This document shows, in pieces, positions 9,603-17,649 of a stretch of DNA of 64,000 bases. The notes below the pieces were generated by a model, which saw only the letters and a list, made by a program, of their open reading frames with translations, did no database searches and was not told the DNA's origin. Every line of letters begins with the position of its first letter. Position 1 is the stretch's first letter. Source of the stretch: Photobacterium swingsii (GTDB lineage: Bacteria; Pseudomonadota; Gammaproteobacteria; Enterobacterales; Vibrionaceae); assembly GCF_024346715.1 (NCBI RefSeq), contig NZ_AP024853.1, positions 1,240,001 through 1,304,000 on the forward strand, written 5' to 3'. The position numbers and the translations under genes were made by a program.

Positions 9603-9687
9603 TCAAGCTTTAACCAAGTATGTTGTTCCTTAAGTATTTACTTACTTTATTTCCCAGCCTGTCACTCCTTATGACAGGCTTTTTTTT
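9603..9687 (+). ncRNA. Candidate small RNA with intrinsic terminator
   Basis: AGCCTGTCA at 9656-9664 and TGACAGGCT at 9672-9680 form a stem followed by eight Ts. This terminator is 265 bases behind the upstream gene and 135 bases ahead of the downstream start. A plausible promoter sits at 9570-9597, giving a short RNA of about 85 nt with a U-rich, unstructured 5' part (TTGTTCCTTAAG). That layout fits an Hfq-type sRNA. Alternatively the terminator belongs to a long 3' UTR of the 183-residue gene. No known sRNA is recognised. Confidence 0.35.
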
Positions 9688-9822
9688 GCCTAAAATTCCA
9701 CCTAAAATGCCGTTGTGGTGCGGAAACGAGTTCACACTTTAGCCACTTCAGGCCCAGTAAAGATTGTCCCCTTCAGTCACAAACGGCATGGTAATAACAG
9801 ACTTTTCTTGACTAAGGCTATT

Positions 9823-10866
9823 ATGACCTCTCATTGTTTGCATTATTACGTTGGTACCTACACCGACTCACCCAGCACAAGTACTGGGATCGCGCGCATT
9901 ACGCTAAACCCTGATTCTGGCGAATTAACCCGCTTAGAGGATGTTACGGCTTTACGTAACCCTTCCTATCTCACAGTGACTCAGGTGGGGCTTTATAGTG
10001 TCAGTGAAGTATCCCGTGATGAAGGCGCTCTGGTGCAATTTACCTCTCCATTGAGCAGTCGTCAGTTAGCAATCGCTGGGGATTCCCCCTGTCATTTGGC
10101 TATCAAGCCCCCTTACCTTGCCGTTGCCAATTATGGCTCGGGAAACACCAGTCTTTTTCTGCTGGATGAAAAAGGTCAGCCGCAACGCGCTCTGTCTGAG
10201 CTATACATTGCTGGGAGGGGTACTAACCCAGATCGCCAACGATCACCGCACGCGCATCAAGTCTGCTTTTTCGCTCACTCGAACCAACTGGCCGTCGTTG
10301 ATCTTGGAGCAGATCAGATCCATATCTATGACTACCGTGTTAATGCGCCAGGGCATAAATTCACACTGACACAAACGATCCCCATGCCAGCTGGCTCAGG
10401 ACCTCGGCACCTCGTTTTCAATAAAAGTGAAACGCTGGCTTATCTGGTATGCGAACTATCCGAAACTGTCATCACGCTTTTAAAAGAGCAGAATAAATGG
10501 CATATCGTTCACCAATGTGACTTGCTGAAAAATGTTAAAAGTGAAGAAGCGGCATCAGCAATTCAACTAAGCGATGATGACAGGTTCTTATATGTCTCTT
10601 GCCGCGCCCAGAATAAGATCTGTTTGTTCGACGTTTCAGCCATAGAACCGATTAAGATAGCTGAATATGATAGTGGAGGGGCTTTCCCGAGGGACTTCAC
10701 CCTGTCTTGCGATGGGCTGTGGTTACTTGTTGCGAACCAACATTCAGACAATATCGTGAGCTTTCGCAGGAATAGAGAAACAGGTGAACTAACCCCAACA
10801 GGATACCAGTGCACTGTCAGTGTGCCAGTATGTCTACAGCCAGTGAGAGAATACAAGTCAGAATGA
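9823..10866 (+). CDS. Lactonase-family beta-propeller (6-phosphogluconolactonase-like)
   Basis: 347 residues from the ATG at 9823, with AAGG five bases upstream; an upstream GTG extension of 36 codons is not supported. Seven-bladed propeller signatures are visible: YYVGTYTDSPSTSTGIARI at the start, SPCHLAIKPPYLAVANYGSG, RSPHAHQVCF near residue 140, GSGPRHLVF, and RDFTLSCDGLWLLVANQ near the end. This is the YbhE/Pgl family, which hydrolyses 6-phosphogluconolactone or related lactones. The His in SPHAHQ and Arg in GPRH are typical. No pentose-phosphate genes are adjacent, so the substrate is inferred. Confidence 0.85.
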   Translation: MTSHCLHYYVGTYTDSPSTSTGIARITLNPDSGELTRLEDVTALRNPSYLTVTQVGLYSVSEVSRDEGALVQFTSPLSSRQLAIAGDSPCHLAIKPPYLAVANYGSGNTSLFLLDEKGQPQRALSELYIAGRGTNPDRQRSPHAHQVCFFAHSNQLAVVDLGADQIHIYDYRVNAPGHKFTLTQTIPMPAGSGPRHLVFNKSETLAYLVCELSETVITLLKEQNKWHIVHQCDLLKNVKSEEAASAIQLSDDDRFLYVSCRAQNKICLFDVSAIEPIKIAEYDSGGAFPRDFTLSCDGLWLLVANQHSDNIVSFRRNRETGELTPTGYQCTVSVPVCLQPVREYKSE

Positions 10867-10939
10867 AAACGTTGAACAACGTCTAGCTGACTCTTGTTCT
10901 AGGGGGCGGCCTATCTATAGTCATAAAATTTAGACGAAA

Positions 10940-10969
10940 AAAAACCGCTGAATGTTCAGCGGTTTTTTT
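10940..10969. terminator. Bidirectional terminator between lactonase and tRNA-Ser
   Basis: ACCGCTGAA at 10944-10952 pairs with TTCAGCGGT at 10955-10963. An A-run lies to the left and a T-run to the right, so it can end the plus-strand lactonase gene and the minus-strand tRNA. Confidence 0.85.
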
Positions 10970-10974
10970 GAATG

Positions 10975-11065
10975 TGGCGGAGAGATAGGGATTTGAACCC
11001 TAGATACGCTACAAACGTATGCCGGTTTTCAAGACCGGTGCTTTCAACCACTCAGCCATCTCTCC
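10975..11065 (-). tRNA. tRNA-Ser (anticodon TGA)
   Basis: 91 nt on the minus strand. The acceptor stem GGAGAGA pairs with TCTCTCC, and CCA is encoded at the 3' end. The anticodon loop is CTTGAAA within the stem ACCGG/CCGGC, giving TGA. There is a long variable arm (CATACGTTTGTAGCGTAT) as expected for a class II tRNA, and the T-loop is GGTTCAAATCC. It stands alone with its own promoter and terminator. Confidence 0.97.
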
Positions 11066-11078
11066 GTAAGTGCGGCGA

Positions 11079-11107
11079 ATAATAGCCTTCTACTCGGGAG
11101 CTGTAAA
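11079..11107 (-). promoter_or_regulatory. tRNA-Ser promoter
   Basis: Read on the minus strand, TTTACA (11102-11107) and TATTAT (11079-11084) are separated by exactly 17 bp. A G/C-rich discriminator (CGCCGCA) follows, typical of stringently controlled tRNA promoters. The start site would be about 6 bases ahead of the mature tRNA. Confidence 0.7.
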
Positions 11108-11678
11108 CCCCTTAAAAAACCAAGTGATGACAAAACAATCAAGTCCTAACGATAACAGGCAAAAGTTCATCAAGGTTGATTAAATTAATATAATTGCTAG
11201 CCCATGGGTAAGCTTTTCAAACTGCTTAGTATGGGAAAAATTTCACCGAGAGCGACACAATAACCAAGAACTTTGCACTAAAACGCTAAATAAAACAGGC
11301 AAGACATTTCCGCATACCAATGTCGTACTCACCTAGTGAGTTAGGTGCTATCTTAGCGCCAATATGCACCTAGTAGAGAAGCAACAAGCAAAGCTAAACA
11401 GTTGTTATATAAAGATTAAAAAGGTTATCAGTCTGCGACGAAAGTCTACGAGATTGGCGAAAATACAACTGGATAAAAATAACGCAATTTGCTGGGGATT
11501 TTATGCAGAGAGGAATGATCGAGACTACCCTCATTTATTCGTCGGAGCTATCATTTTCGACGTTAATTATTACATTTTTGCAGCGAGTCACAGACCTGAT
11601 CATCTTGTCTTATAACTGCCATATTCCTCTGATAAACATATCACCGATGGCGACGCATTCAGTCTTTAGGAGGTCATT
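11108..11678. other. Gene-poor stretch
   Basis: Two short overlapping plus-strand frames (11364-11615 and 11503-11697) lack ribosome-binding sites and protein-like composition, so I do not call them. A small inverted repeat around 11331-11345 (CACCTAGTGAGTTAGGTG) could be an operator. Otherwise nothing is evident up to the strong ribosome-binding site at 11669. Confidence 0.3.
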
Positions 11679-11876
11679 GTGTCTATCAATTCATTGAACC
11701 ATGCAGAAATGTCTGATGTCTCTTCAAAGTGGGACTTCAAAGATGAAACAGCTTCAAATTTAACTGATTACAAAAAGCAACAAGCTGAAGCACGCAGGAA
11801 GATCGAGATGATGCGAGAAATCCGCGAAAGTGGTTTAACCCTAGAAGAAGCAAGAGATCTCGGTTTACTCCACTGA
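11679..11876 (+). CDS. Small charged protein of unknown function
   Basis: 65 residues from a GTG at 11679. The start is decided by a near-perfect TTAGGAGGT Shine-Dalgarno five bases upstream. The C-terminal half is a charged helix (KKQQAEARRKIEMMREIRES) ending in SGLTLEEARDLGLLH, a pattern like a short helix-turn-helix or dimerisation tail. No membrane segment. No family is recognised. A strong hairpin (AGGGGCGC/GCGCCCCT, 11903-11926) without a T-tail follows. The strong ribosome-binding site argues it is translated well. Confidence 0.6.
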   Translation: MSINSLNHAEMSDVSSKWDFKDETASNLTDYKKQQAEARRKIEMMREIRESGLTLEEARDLGLLH

Positions 11877-11958
11877 AAGTACAGTAAATCAGATCGTCAA
11901 TAAGGGGCGCTTAGTCTTGCGCCCCTATCGATAATTAACGAGCACCACGAACACTGTG

Positions 11959-12627
11959 CTAACGCTTTGTATGCCACCCTAGGTAGCGCTCGTACAAGGC
12001 AGTAATGTCACCGCTACACATCAAATCCATGTTCTCTTGTAGTCGCTCTAATGGCCAATCCCACCAGCACATATCCAGTAGCATAGTAATTTCGTTATCC
12101 GTAAAACGGTTTTTCACGGCTTGACCAGGGTTACCAACCACAACGGAATAAGGCTCTACGTCTTTAGTCACGACAGCTCTTGCTCCAATCACAGCGCCAT
12201 TACCTATCGTTACACCAGGCATAATGACACACTCGGTACCTAACCAAACATCATTGCCGATTAGCGTGTCGCCCGCCCGTTCAAAACCAGATTTCACTTT
12301 ATCGCCAAAGACTTTGTAATCAAAAGGGAAGGCTGACACCCAATCATGTCGATGCCCTTGATTACCCGCCAGCATCAAGGTCACTCCCGAAGCGATAGAA
12401 CAAAATTTACCTATAATCAGTTTATCAATATCAGGAAACATCCCTGACTCCCACACTTCTCGACTGGGTTTGTCACCCATCAGATAGCGCACACACTGAT
12501 CTTCAAAATGTTTCTCGTGGTAATAACCCGAATAATAACTGTACTCCCCCACTTCAATATTAGGGTTCGTTATATGGTGGCGGATCTCATGCCCACTTAA
12601 CCAAGTAGGAAAAATAGAAGATGCCAT
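11959..12627 (-). CDS. CatB/Vat-like xenobiotic acetyltransferase
   Basis: 222 residues; ATG at 12627 with AAGG eight bases upstream. A left-handed beta-helix acyltransferase with hexapeptide repeats (IGKFCSIASGVTLML, IGNDVWLGTECVIMPGVTIG, GAVIGARAVVTKDV). The family's active-site loop is present in GNQGHRHDW, and the C-terminal WWDWPLE motif is typical of class B chloramphenicol acetyltransferases and streptogramin acetyltransferases. It O-acetylates hydroxyl groups from acetyl-CoA as a cytoplasmic trimer. Chromosomal copies in Vibrionaceae are common and need not confer resistance; no mobile element flanks it. Confidence 0.88.
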   Translation of the reverse strand: MASSIFPTWLSGHEIRHHITNPNIEVGEYSYYSGYYHEKHFEDQCVRYLMGDKPSREVWESGMFPDIDKLIIGKFCSIASGVTLMLAGNQGHRHDWVSAFPFDYKVFGDKVKSGFERAGDTLIGNDVWLGTECVIMPGVTIGNGAVIGARAVVTKDVEPYSVVVGNPGQAVKNRFTDNEITMLLDMCWWDWPLERLQENMDLMCSGDITALYERYLGWHTKR

Positions 12628-13052
12628 AAAAGTATCCTTATGATTGTTATGCCAACCCCATCAATCACGAAGCTAAATAGTGCGCAACCCTAAGAAGTTT
12701 TAACCCGCTTGGCTGCTTTAAACATTGATAGACTTGGTATCATTTATTTGTCACTGCTTTGTCGCATTTCACACTATACGCTTTCTAAAGCCGCGTTTTC
12801 AGTGCGAAATACTGTTTATCAGTATAGAACGTCTATGCACCTCACCCGCAATCTCCCTTCATGACTCTCACGACTGAGAACGCCCTGTCTCTTTTTAACC
12901 TTGCGCTGTCTCCCATTTATCGCATCTATACACCAGAGACATATGATTAAGTTAGCAAAAGTATTCAAATGCGATTGTAGTCATTTGTCGCTCGTATTAT
13001 CCCTATCTATACAAAAAGAAGAATGACGCTCAATGCGCACACAGGAGCAAGA
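12628..13052. other. Intergenic region
   Basis: This holds the divergent promoters of the CatB-like and HAD genes. I see no terminator, RNA fold or repeat in it. Confidence 0.3.
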
Positions 13053-13751
13053 ATGAAAAAAACAACAGATATTCAGTGCATCATTTTTGACTGTGATGGC
13101 ACCTTAGTCGATAGCGAAAAAATCAGCCAACAAGCCCTGACTGAAACTTTTGCTCAATTCGGCATCACCCTAGATGCAGCAAGTTATTGGCAGCACTTTA
13201 AAGGGGGAAAAATGTCAGACATCCTTGCTGAAACCTGTGCGCGCGTAGGGCTAAGAGTCCGCGTTGATGATCTTGAGCCAATATACCGTAAGGCTTGTGA
13301 GCGCTTATTTTTACAAGGCGTTAAGCCTATTGCTGGGGTGCCTGAACTGCTTGATACGTTAAATCGGCAAGGCTACGAAATGTGTATAGCGTCTAATGCG
13401 CCGAATGAAAAGATCAAACATACGCTAGAGCTCACTGGGTTATATCATTACTTTAAGGGGAAGATCTTTAGTGGGTTTGACGCCAATAGCTGGAAACCTG
13501 AACCCGATGTTATTCACTATGCAGCCATGCTGATGGGTATGCCATTAAACAGGTGTGTCTTTATTGATGATACCGTACGAGGAGTTGAAGCAGGTATCAA
13601 TGCCAACATCCAAACATTCCATTTGCTTTCAACACCTGGCGCTCAAAAAATTGAGCACCCTAACGTGACGCCACTCAATAATATGACGGAGTTACTCAGC
13701 TACCTGATGCCGTCTGTCGAAACACAGGCAAAAAACTCATGCCCAGCGTAA
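13053..13751 (+). CDS. HAD-superfamily phosphatase (YieH-like)
   Basis: 232 residues from the ATG at 13053, with AGGAG six bases upstream; an upstream ATG at 13023 lacks this site. HAD subfamily IA motifs are complete: motif I IIFDCDGTLVDS (Asp13 nucleophile, Asp15), motif II IASNAP, a motif III Lys in WKPEPD, and motif IV VFIDDTVRGVEAG. The helical cap between motifs I and II fits beta-phosphoglucomutase-like or 6-phosphogluconate phosphatase enzymes such as E. coli YieH. It is cytoplasmic and stands alone. The exact phosphoester substrate is not readable from sequence. Confidence 0.85.
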   Translation: MKKTTDIQCIIFDCDGTLVDSEKISQQALTETFAQFGITLDAASYWQHFKGGKMSDILAETCARVGLRVRVDDLEPIYRKACERLFLQGVKPIAGVPELLDTLNRQGYEMCIASNAPNEKIKHTLELTGLYHYFKGKIFSGFDANSWKPEPDVIHYAAMLMGMPLNRCVFIDDTVRGVEAGINANIQTFHLLSTPGAQKIEHPNVTPLNNMTELLSYLMPSVETQAKNSCPA

Positions 13752-13799
13752 ATTCGATATCCTAATAACATCATTGATCATGGGCTAGTTACTCATCTA

Positions 13800-13831
13800 G
13801 GAAGCCTACCTCAAAGGTGAGGAAGGCTTCC
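13800..13831. terminator. Hairpin between convergent genes
   Basis: GGAAGCCT at 13800-13807 pairs with AGGCTTCC at 13824-13831, with an inner CCTCA/TGAGG stem. It lies between the convergent HAD and Sel1-repeat genes. There is no T-run, so termination is inferred from position only. Confidence 0.4.
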
Positions 13832-13839
13832 ATAGCCAA

Positions 13840-15171
13840 TTAGGATGGTGTCTTTGAGGTGGTTACCGAGGTGTTTTTAGCGATGTCATTATTCAATGAA
13901 TCCCACGATGAAGACCAATTCATGGCTTGGTATTGTTGCGATCCGGCATGGTTCACTTCATCTTCCGTCCCTAACGCTGCATCATCAGATGCTGCTATCG
14001 CAACCTGTGGGAAAGCATCGTCACTAAGATCATCAAGCTGATCAACTTCATCGACTTTCGCTACTCCCGTCAGCGGCGAATCAACAAAAATAAATTCTTC
14101 ACCGTCTATCAACATATCATCCGATGCTAAATGCTCTAATTGCTCAACGGTTGGACGATACCCATCACGAGAGTACACTTTGTCGATCAAGTGAATGATG
14201 GCGTTTTCTGGTACTGTCGGCTCAGCTAAACGTCGGTAAATCGTCTTGGTTAAACGCTGTACTTCAAGAATAGAGGTAATTCCGACCACTTGAACAACCT
14301 CATCACGCTCTTTCTTTGCCTCTTTAATTCCCCCCGCATAAGCCAAAGACAACCAAATATAAGCAATAGCAGCATCAGTTGCTGTCGAGCCTAAATGCAT
14401 CTTGGCAGCAAGATACTGAGCTTCAGTGTTTCCTTGTTCTGCCGCTCGCTCAAGCCAATACACAGCGCGCGCTTTATCTTTCATGGTGCCCAACCCACTC
14501 TGGTAGCAATAGGCTAACTTAACGAAAGCTTTTACATCATGATTGATTGAGGCGCGTAAGCGCCAGCGAAAGGCTTCTCTTGGGTTATTGTGGGGGTTCA
14601 TTTCAGAGACAAACCAATCACCCAGAAACAATTGCGCGGGCACATAATTCATCGCCGCTGCGATTTGGATATTATCAACACCCGCATCGATATTAACGTC
14701 AGTACCATAGCCACGAATTTGGTAACGGCCTAAATCAAAGAGTGCATCTTGATTACGGTGTTTGGCTTTAATGAAAGACTCCCAATAGAGTGAGCGAGCC
14801 TCACCGTTTGGATCTTCCACATCTAACTTGCACAACCTCGCTAACGCATGTTGTGCTATCTCACTGCCTAAGTCCGCCGCTTTCTGATACCAGCGAACGG
14901 CTATTGCGACGTTATTTACTTCCGCTTCTTTTGCTAACGAAAGCAGGCTTGGAATATGGCCTGTTTGCGCTTTAAATACTTTTTCTTCATGTTCAGCAGC
15001 TTTGGCTTTTTCTAGCACCAACTGATACTTTTCAGCTTTCAGCACTTGATCACGGCTTTCCTGCTCTTTGCGCCCCGCCGCTTTGAAATAGCGATGCACA
15101 AACCAAGCAAGTGGTACCGTTAAAGCACCAATACCAAGAGAAATAGTGGAAAGTTGATCCCATGAAAACAA
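13840..15171 (-). CDS. Membrane-anchored Sel1-repeat protein
   Basis: 443 residues. An N-terminal TM helix (TISLGIGALTVPLAWFVHRY, about residues 9-28) is followed by a charged coiled-coil stretch and then at least five Sel1-like repeats, e.g. ALFDLGRYQIRGYGTDVNID, FVKLAYCYQSGLGTMKDKAR and AVYWLERAAEQGNTEAQYLA. The last third is acidic and likely disordered. Sel1 repeats build superhelical scaffolds for protein-protein contacts, so this is probably an inner-membrane-anchored cytoplasmic adaptor. Its partners are unknown and no operon context helps. Confidence 0.82.
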   Translation of the reverse strand: MFSWDQLSTISLGIGALTVPLAWFVHRYFKAAGRKEQESRDQVLKAEKYQLVLEKAKAAEHEEKVFKAQTGHIPSLLSLAKEAEVNNVAIAVRWYQKAADLGSEIAQHALARLCKLDVEDPNGEARSLYWESFIKAKHRNQDALFDLGRYQIRGYGTDVNIDAGVDNIQIAAAMNYVPAQLFLGDWFVSEMNPHNNPREAFRWRLRASINHDVKAFVKLAYCYQSGLGTMKDKARAVYWLERAAEQGNTEAQYLAAKMHLGSTATDAAIAYIWLSLAYAGGIKEAKKERDEVVQVVGITSILEVQRLTKTIYRRLAEPTVPENAIIHLIDKVYSRDGYRPTVEQLEHLASDDMLIDGEEFIFVDSPLTGVAKVDEVDQLDDLSDDAFPQVAIAASDDAALGTEDEVNHAGSQQYQAMNWSSSWDSLNNDIAKNTSVTTSKTPS

Positions 15172-15318
15172 AGTTATTACCTTTTTTACGCATACTGAGT
15201 CGGTATGATACCGTTATTTTTGCCTTTTTTTGCAAATACATCAGTAAAAAGCATACTTATCTGCGTAAATAGTCTCGATCAACCCAACATTCTTACCAAG
15301 CAGGTGAAATGATACCCG

Positions 15319-15582
15319 CTAACTCTTTGGCAGCATCAAGATAGCTTTAATTTGATGTAATTTATTGCTATTGCCATTACGGATGACATCAATAATATCG
15401 ATCAAAGCCGCAGTTTGTGTCGAAGGCGTTTTACCACCTTCTAAATACTGATAATTGCGTAATGTCATGCGTAGTTTTTCACTCATTTCTTGCTGAGTAC
15501 AGCCTAGATCTTCTCGTAGCTGTTTTACATTATTCTTGGTCATGGCCATGGTCGACTTTATATCGTGATTCAATAACATCAC
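15319..15582 (-). CDS. Small XRE-family HTH regulator
   Basis: 87 residues. Two adjacent ATGs (15582, 15579) follow GGG in AATAGGGTG, favouring the second by spacing; internal ATGs at 15549 and 15543 are possible. The core is a Cro/C1-type helix-turn-helix: VKQLREDLGCTQQEMSEKLR then MTLRNYQYLEGGKTPSTQTA. The downstream helix (KLHQIKAILML) may dimerise. A promoter with a palindromic operator lies about 150 bases upstream and a terminator-like hairpin sits in the leader, so it may autoregulate through readthrough. Confidence 0.8.
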   Translation of the reverse strand: MMLLNHDIKSTMAMTKNNVKQLREDLGCTQQEMSEKLRMTLRNYQYLEGGKTPSTQTAALIDIIDVIRNGNSNKLHQIKAILMLPKS

Positions 15583-15595
15583 CCTATTTCAAGCG

Positions 15596-15621
15596 AAAAA
15601 AAACCAGCCCATCAGGGCTGG
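15596..15621 (-). terminator. Terminator in the leader of the XRE gene
   Basis: On the minus strand CCAGCCC and GGGCTGG (15604-15621) form a seven-pair stem with a four-base loop, followed by eight Ts. It lies only 13 bases ahead of the XRE start codon, so it ends a short leader RNA or attenuates the gene. Confidence 0.75.
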
Positions 15622-15719
15622 CAAGCAAATACTTATTGGTAAGTAATTCAAAATACACTTGAACCAAAATAGGATTTTCATGAAAAAGACAGTTAGCTTA
15701 CAAAGCAACTGTGACGTCG

Positions 15720-15750
15720 AATATACTAACACCATCAAGTTTGATGTCAA
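15720..15750 (-). promoter_or_regulatory. Promoter with palindromic operator, XRE leader
   Basis: On the minus strand TTGACA (15745-15750) and TATATT (15720-15725) form a promoter with a long 19-bp spacer. The palindrome CATCAAGTTTGATG (15733-15746) overlaps the spacer and the -35 element, as a repressor site would. The XRE protein itself is the obvious candidate binder. Confidence 0.5.
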
Positions 15751-16050
15751 ATTAAAGCGCGACTTTATTACTGTTCTCATCATAAATAACCATCATACAT
15801 TTCTATCAATACGCTAATTAACGCGATTTTTAACTCTAGCTATCCACGATATGAGCTGACGTTTACCCAGCTCTAATGCAAAGTCAAAGCTTATGGCACG
15901 TAAATTACACACCACTTAATCACCGCAGTTGTAATTTTAACATCAAACATAATAATAATGATCAAGATCAAAACCAAAGCTTGTCATTCAACATTAAACT
16001 ATATCTACAGGATATATGATCACTTAAATCTATCTTTGGCTAGAGCGAAT

Positions 16051-16188
16051 ATGAATATTACAGCTTACTTTCTCATTACGCTGGCGAGTTTCCCTGCCAC
16101 TGCAGAGCCACAACCACACTGATGGCAAACAAACCTGAACCTAAATCCAGATAAGCATGTTAAAGCCGGCGTCTCTTACTACTTCTAA
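16051..16188 (+). pseudogene. Possible outer-membrane protein remnant
   Basis: An ATG at 16051 opens a signal-peptide-like frame (MNITAYFLITLASFPATAEP) that hits TGA at 16120. The same frame continues as WQTNLNLNPDKHVKAGVSYYF to a stop at 16188, written here in parts: WQTNLNLNPDKH then VKAGVSYYF. Ending in aromatic-x-Phe is typical of a beta-barrel C-terminus. It reads like the two ends of a small outer-membrane protein after internal deletion and a nonsense change. The call rests on pattern only. Confidence 0.3.
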
Positions 16189-16263
16189 ATGTGAATTTTT
16201 CAGACCCAAAGCGTTAACAGGCAATGACCTGATTTATTGCCTCTTTCAGTCATAGGAGATGTT

Positions 16264-17562
16264 ATGAAAAAGAATTTAATTGCGATGACATTACTCGGTT
16301 TAGGGCTTTCACTAACAGCTTCAGCTGCTACATTTCAAGCGCCCGATCAAGCGTTTATAAAAAAAGCAGCGCAAATGAATGTCACCCAAGAAAACTGGGA
16401 CAGTGCTGAAAATGCCGCATCCAGCTTTCCTTATGCTTACAAATTTACCCACCACTATCGTATAAGCTATGGTTTGCTCGGCGGAAAATCTGGAGTCCTG
16501 ATGAGTGAGCAGTTCAAATCTGGGATCCCCCTTGATTTTAATAGCATCACGATCGCTGCGATGGATGGCGACATGCCCTTAAATTCCTTTCTGCGCGATC
16601 GTTTAAAGAACCATACTATGGTCGTATTAAAAGGCGATCAGCTAGTCCATGAGCATTACTGGAATGGTATGAATGAACACTCCACTCACCTTGATATGTC
16701 AGTGACCAAGTCTTTCACTGCTATGCTAGCAGGCATTGCGGTAGCCGAAGGTAAGCTCGACATGTCAAAGCCTGTGACTTTCTACCTGCCAGAACTCAAG
16801 AATACCGCTTGGAAAGAGGCAACCGTGCAAGAAGTGGCCGATATGCGAACATCATTAAAGATAACGACTTCACCACATAAATCGTGGGATGAACGCATGA
16901 CAAGCTCGCAAGGCTGGCATGGCGACAAAGGTGCCGTTGCTTATCCAAATGGTATTGCAGACTATATACCGTTTGTAACAGACATTATTGAACCAATGGG
17001 AACGACATATACTTACCAATGCATCAATACTGAAGTACTAGGCAAAGTTGTTGAAAGCGCAACTGGTGAAAACCTAGCAAATCTACTGGAAGAAAAAATC
17101 TGGACGCGTATTGGTGCTGAAAATGATGCATTTTACATGTCTGATGCAACGGGTTTCCCTGTTGCCTCTGGCGGTTTAAACATAGCGACTAAGGATTTAG
17201 CTCGCGTTGGCCGTATGCTCCTTAACGACGGTAAGAACTACATTGGTGAGCAGGTTATTCCAAAAGCCTTTATCGACAATATTTGGGCGGGCAACGATAA
17301 AGTGAAAGATGCATGGAAAAAAAGCAAAGAAGCCAAGCTAATGAATGGATGGTACAAAGATCAGTTCCGCGTACTTGAAGTGTCAGGACACACTATCCTT
17401 GCGATGGTAGGGATCCACGGTCAAGTTGTCGCAATGGACAAAGCAAGCGGCACAGTCATTGCAATGAATGGCGGCTACCCACAAACCGAAACACCCCGCA
17501 TGGCTAACATGCTTTTCAATAAGGTGATTCCTGCAATTTTGGACGCCACAGCAAAGCAGTGA
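16264..17562 (+). CDS. Periplasmic serine hydrolase, class C beta-lactamase fold
   Basis: 432 residues from the ATG at 16264, preceded by AGGAGA. There is an Ala-x-Ala signal peptide (ALIAMTLL-type core, cleavage after LTASAA). The penicillin-binding-protein fold is marked by Ser146-Val-Thr-Lys149 (SVTKSF) and the tyrosine-region YQCINTEVLGKVVE. The overall pattern resembles 6-aminohexanoate-dimer hydrolase/esterase EstB-type enzymes more than true AmpC. The substrate (ester, amide or D-amino peptide) is unknown. It has its own upstream region and no operon partner. Confidence 0.82.
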   Translation: MKKNLIAMTLLGLGLSLTASAATFQAPDQAFIKKAAQMNVTQENWDSAENAASSFPYAYKFTHHYRISYGLLGGKSGVLMSEQFKSGIPLDFNSITIAAMDGDMPLNSFLRDRLKNHTMVVLKGDQLVHEHYWNGMNEHSTHLDMSVTKSFTAMLAGIAVAEGKLDMSKPVTFYLPELKNTAWKEATVQEVADMRTSLKITTSPHKSWDERMTSSQGWHGDKGAVAYPNGIADYIPFVTDIIEPMGTTYTYQCINTEVLGKVVESATGENLANLLEEKIWTRIGAENDAFYMSDATGFPVASGGLNIATKDLARVGRMLLNDGKNYIGEQVIPKAFIDNIWAGNDKVKDAWKKSKEAKLMNGWYKDQFRVLEVSGHTILAMVGIHGQVVAMDKASGTVIAMNGGYPQTETPRMANMLFNKVIPAILDATAKQ

Positions 17563-17575
17563 AAAATCTAGCTGT

Positions 17576-17609
17576 AAAAAAGCCCATCAGTACTGAGTAT
17601 TGATGGGCT
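17576..17609. terminator. Terminator downstream of putP
   Basis: AGCCCATCA at 17581-17589 pairs with TGATGGGCT at 17601-17609. The A-run on the left gives a T-tail for minus-strand transcription, placing it behind putP; it may also serve the convergent hydrolase gene. Confidence 0.75.
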
Positions 17610-17649
17610 GTTCTCTATGACCTAAAGTCACATCTTAATTTAGCCAATA

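Noticed and set aside
11364..11697. Two short overlapping plus-strand frames
   Set aside because: No ribosome-binding sites and no protein-like features. The only strong site in the area, TTAGGAGGT, belongs to the GTG at 11679.
11959..12627. Acquired antibiotic-resistance gene
   Set aside because: The CatB-like protein has no flanking mobile element or unusual composition; chromosomal xenobiotic acetyltransferases are common in this group.
13771..13786. Iteron-like TTGATCATGGGCTA
   Set aside because: Only the TTGATCAT part matches, and it is single and in a terminator region; chance is likely.
15589..15783. 64-codon minus-strand frame in the XRE leader
   Set aside because: It overlaps the promoter, operator and terminator, and has no ribosome-binding site.
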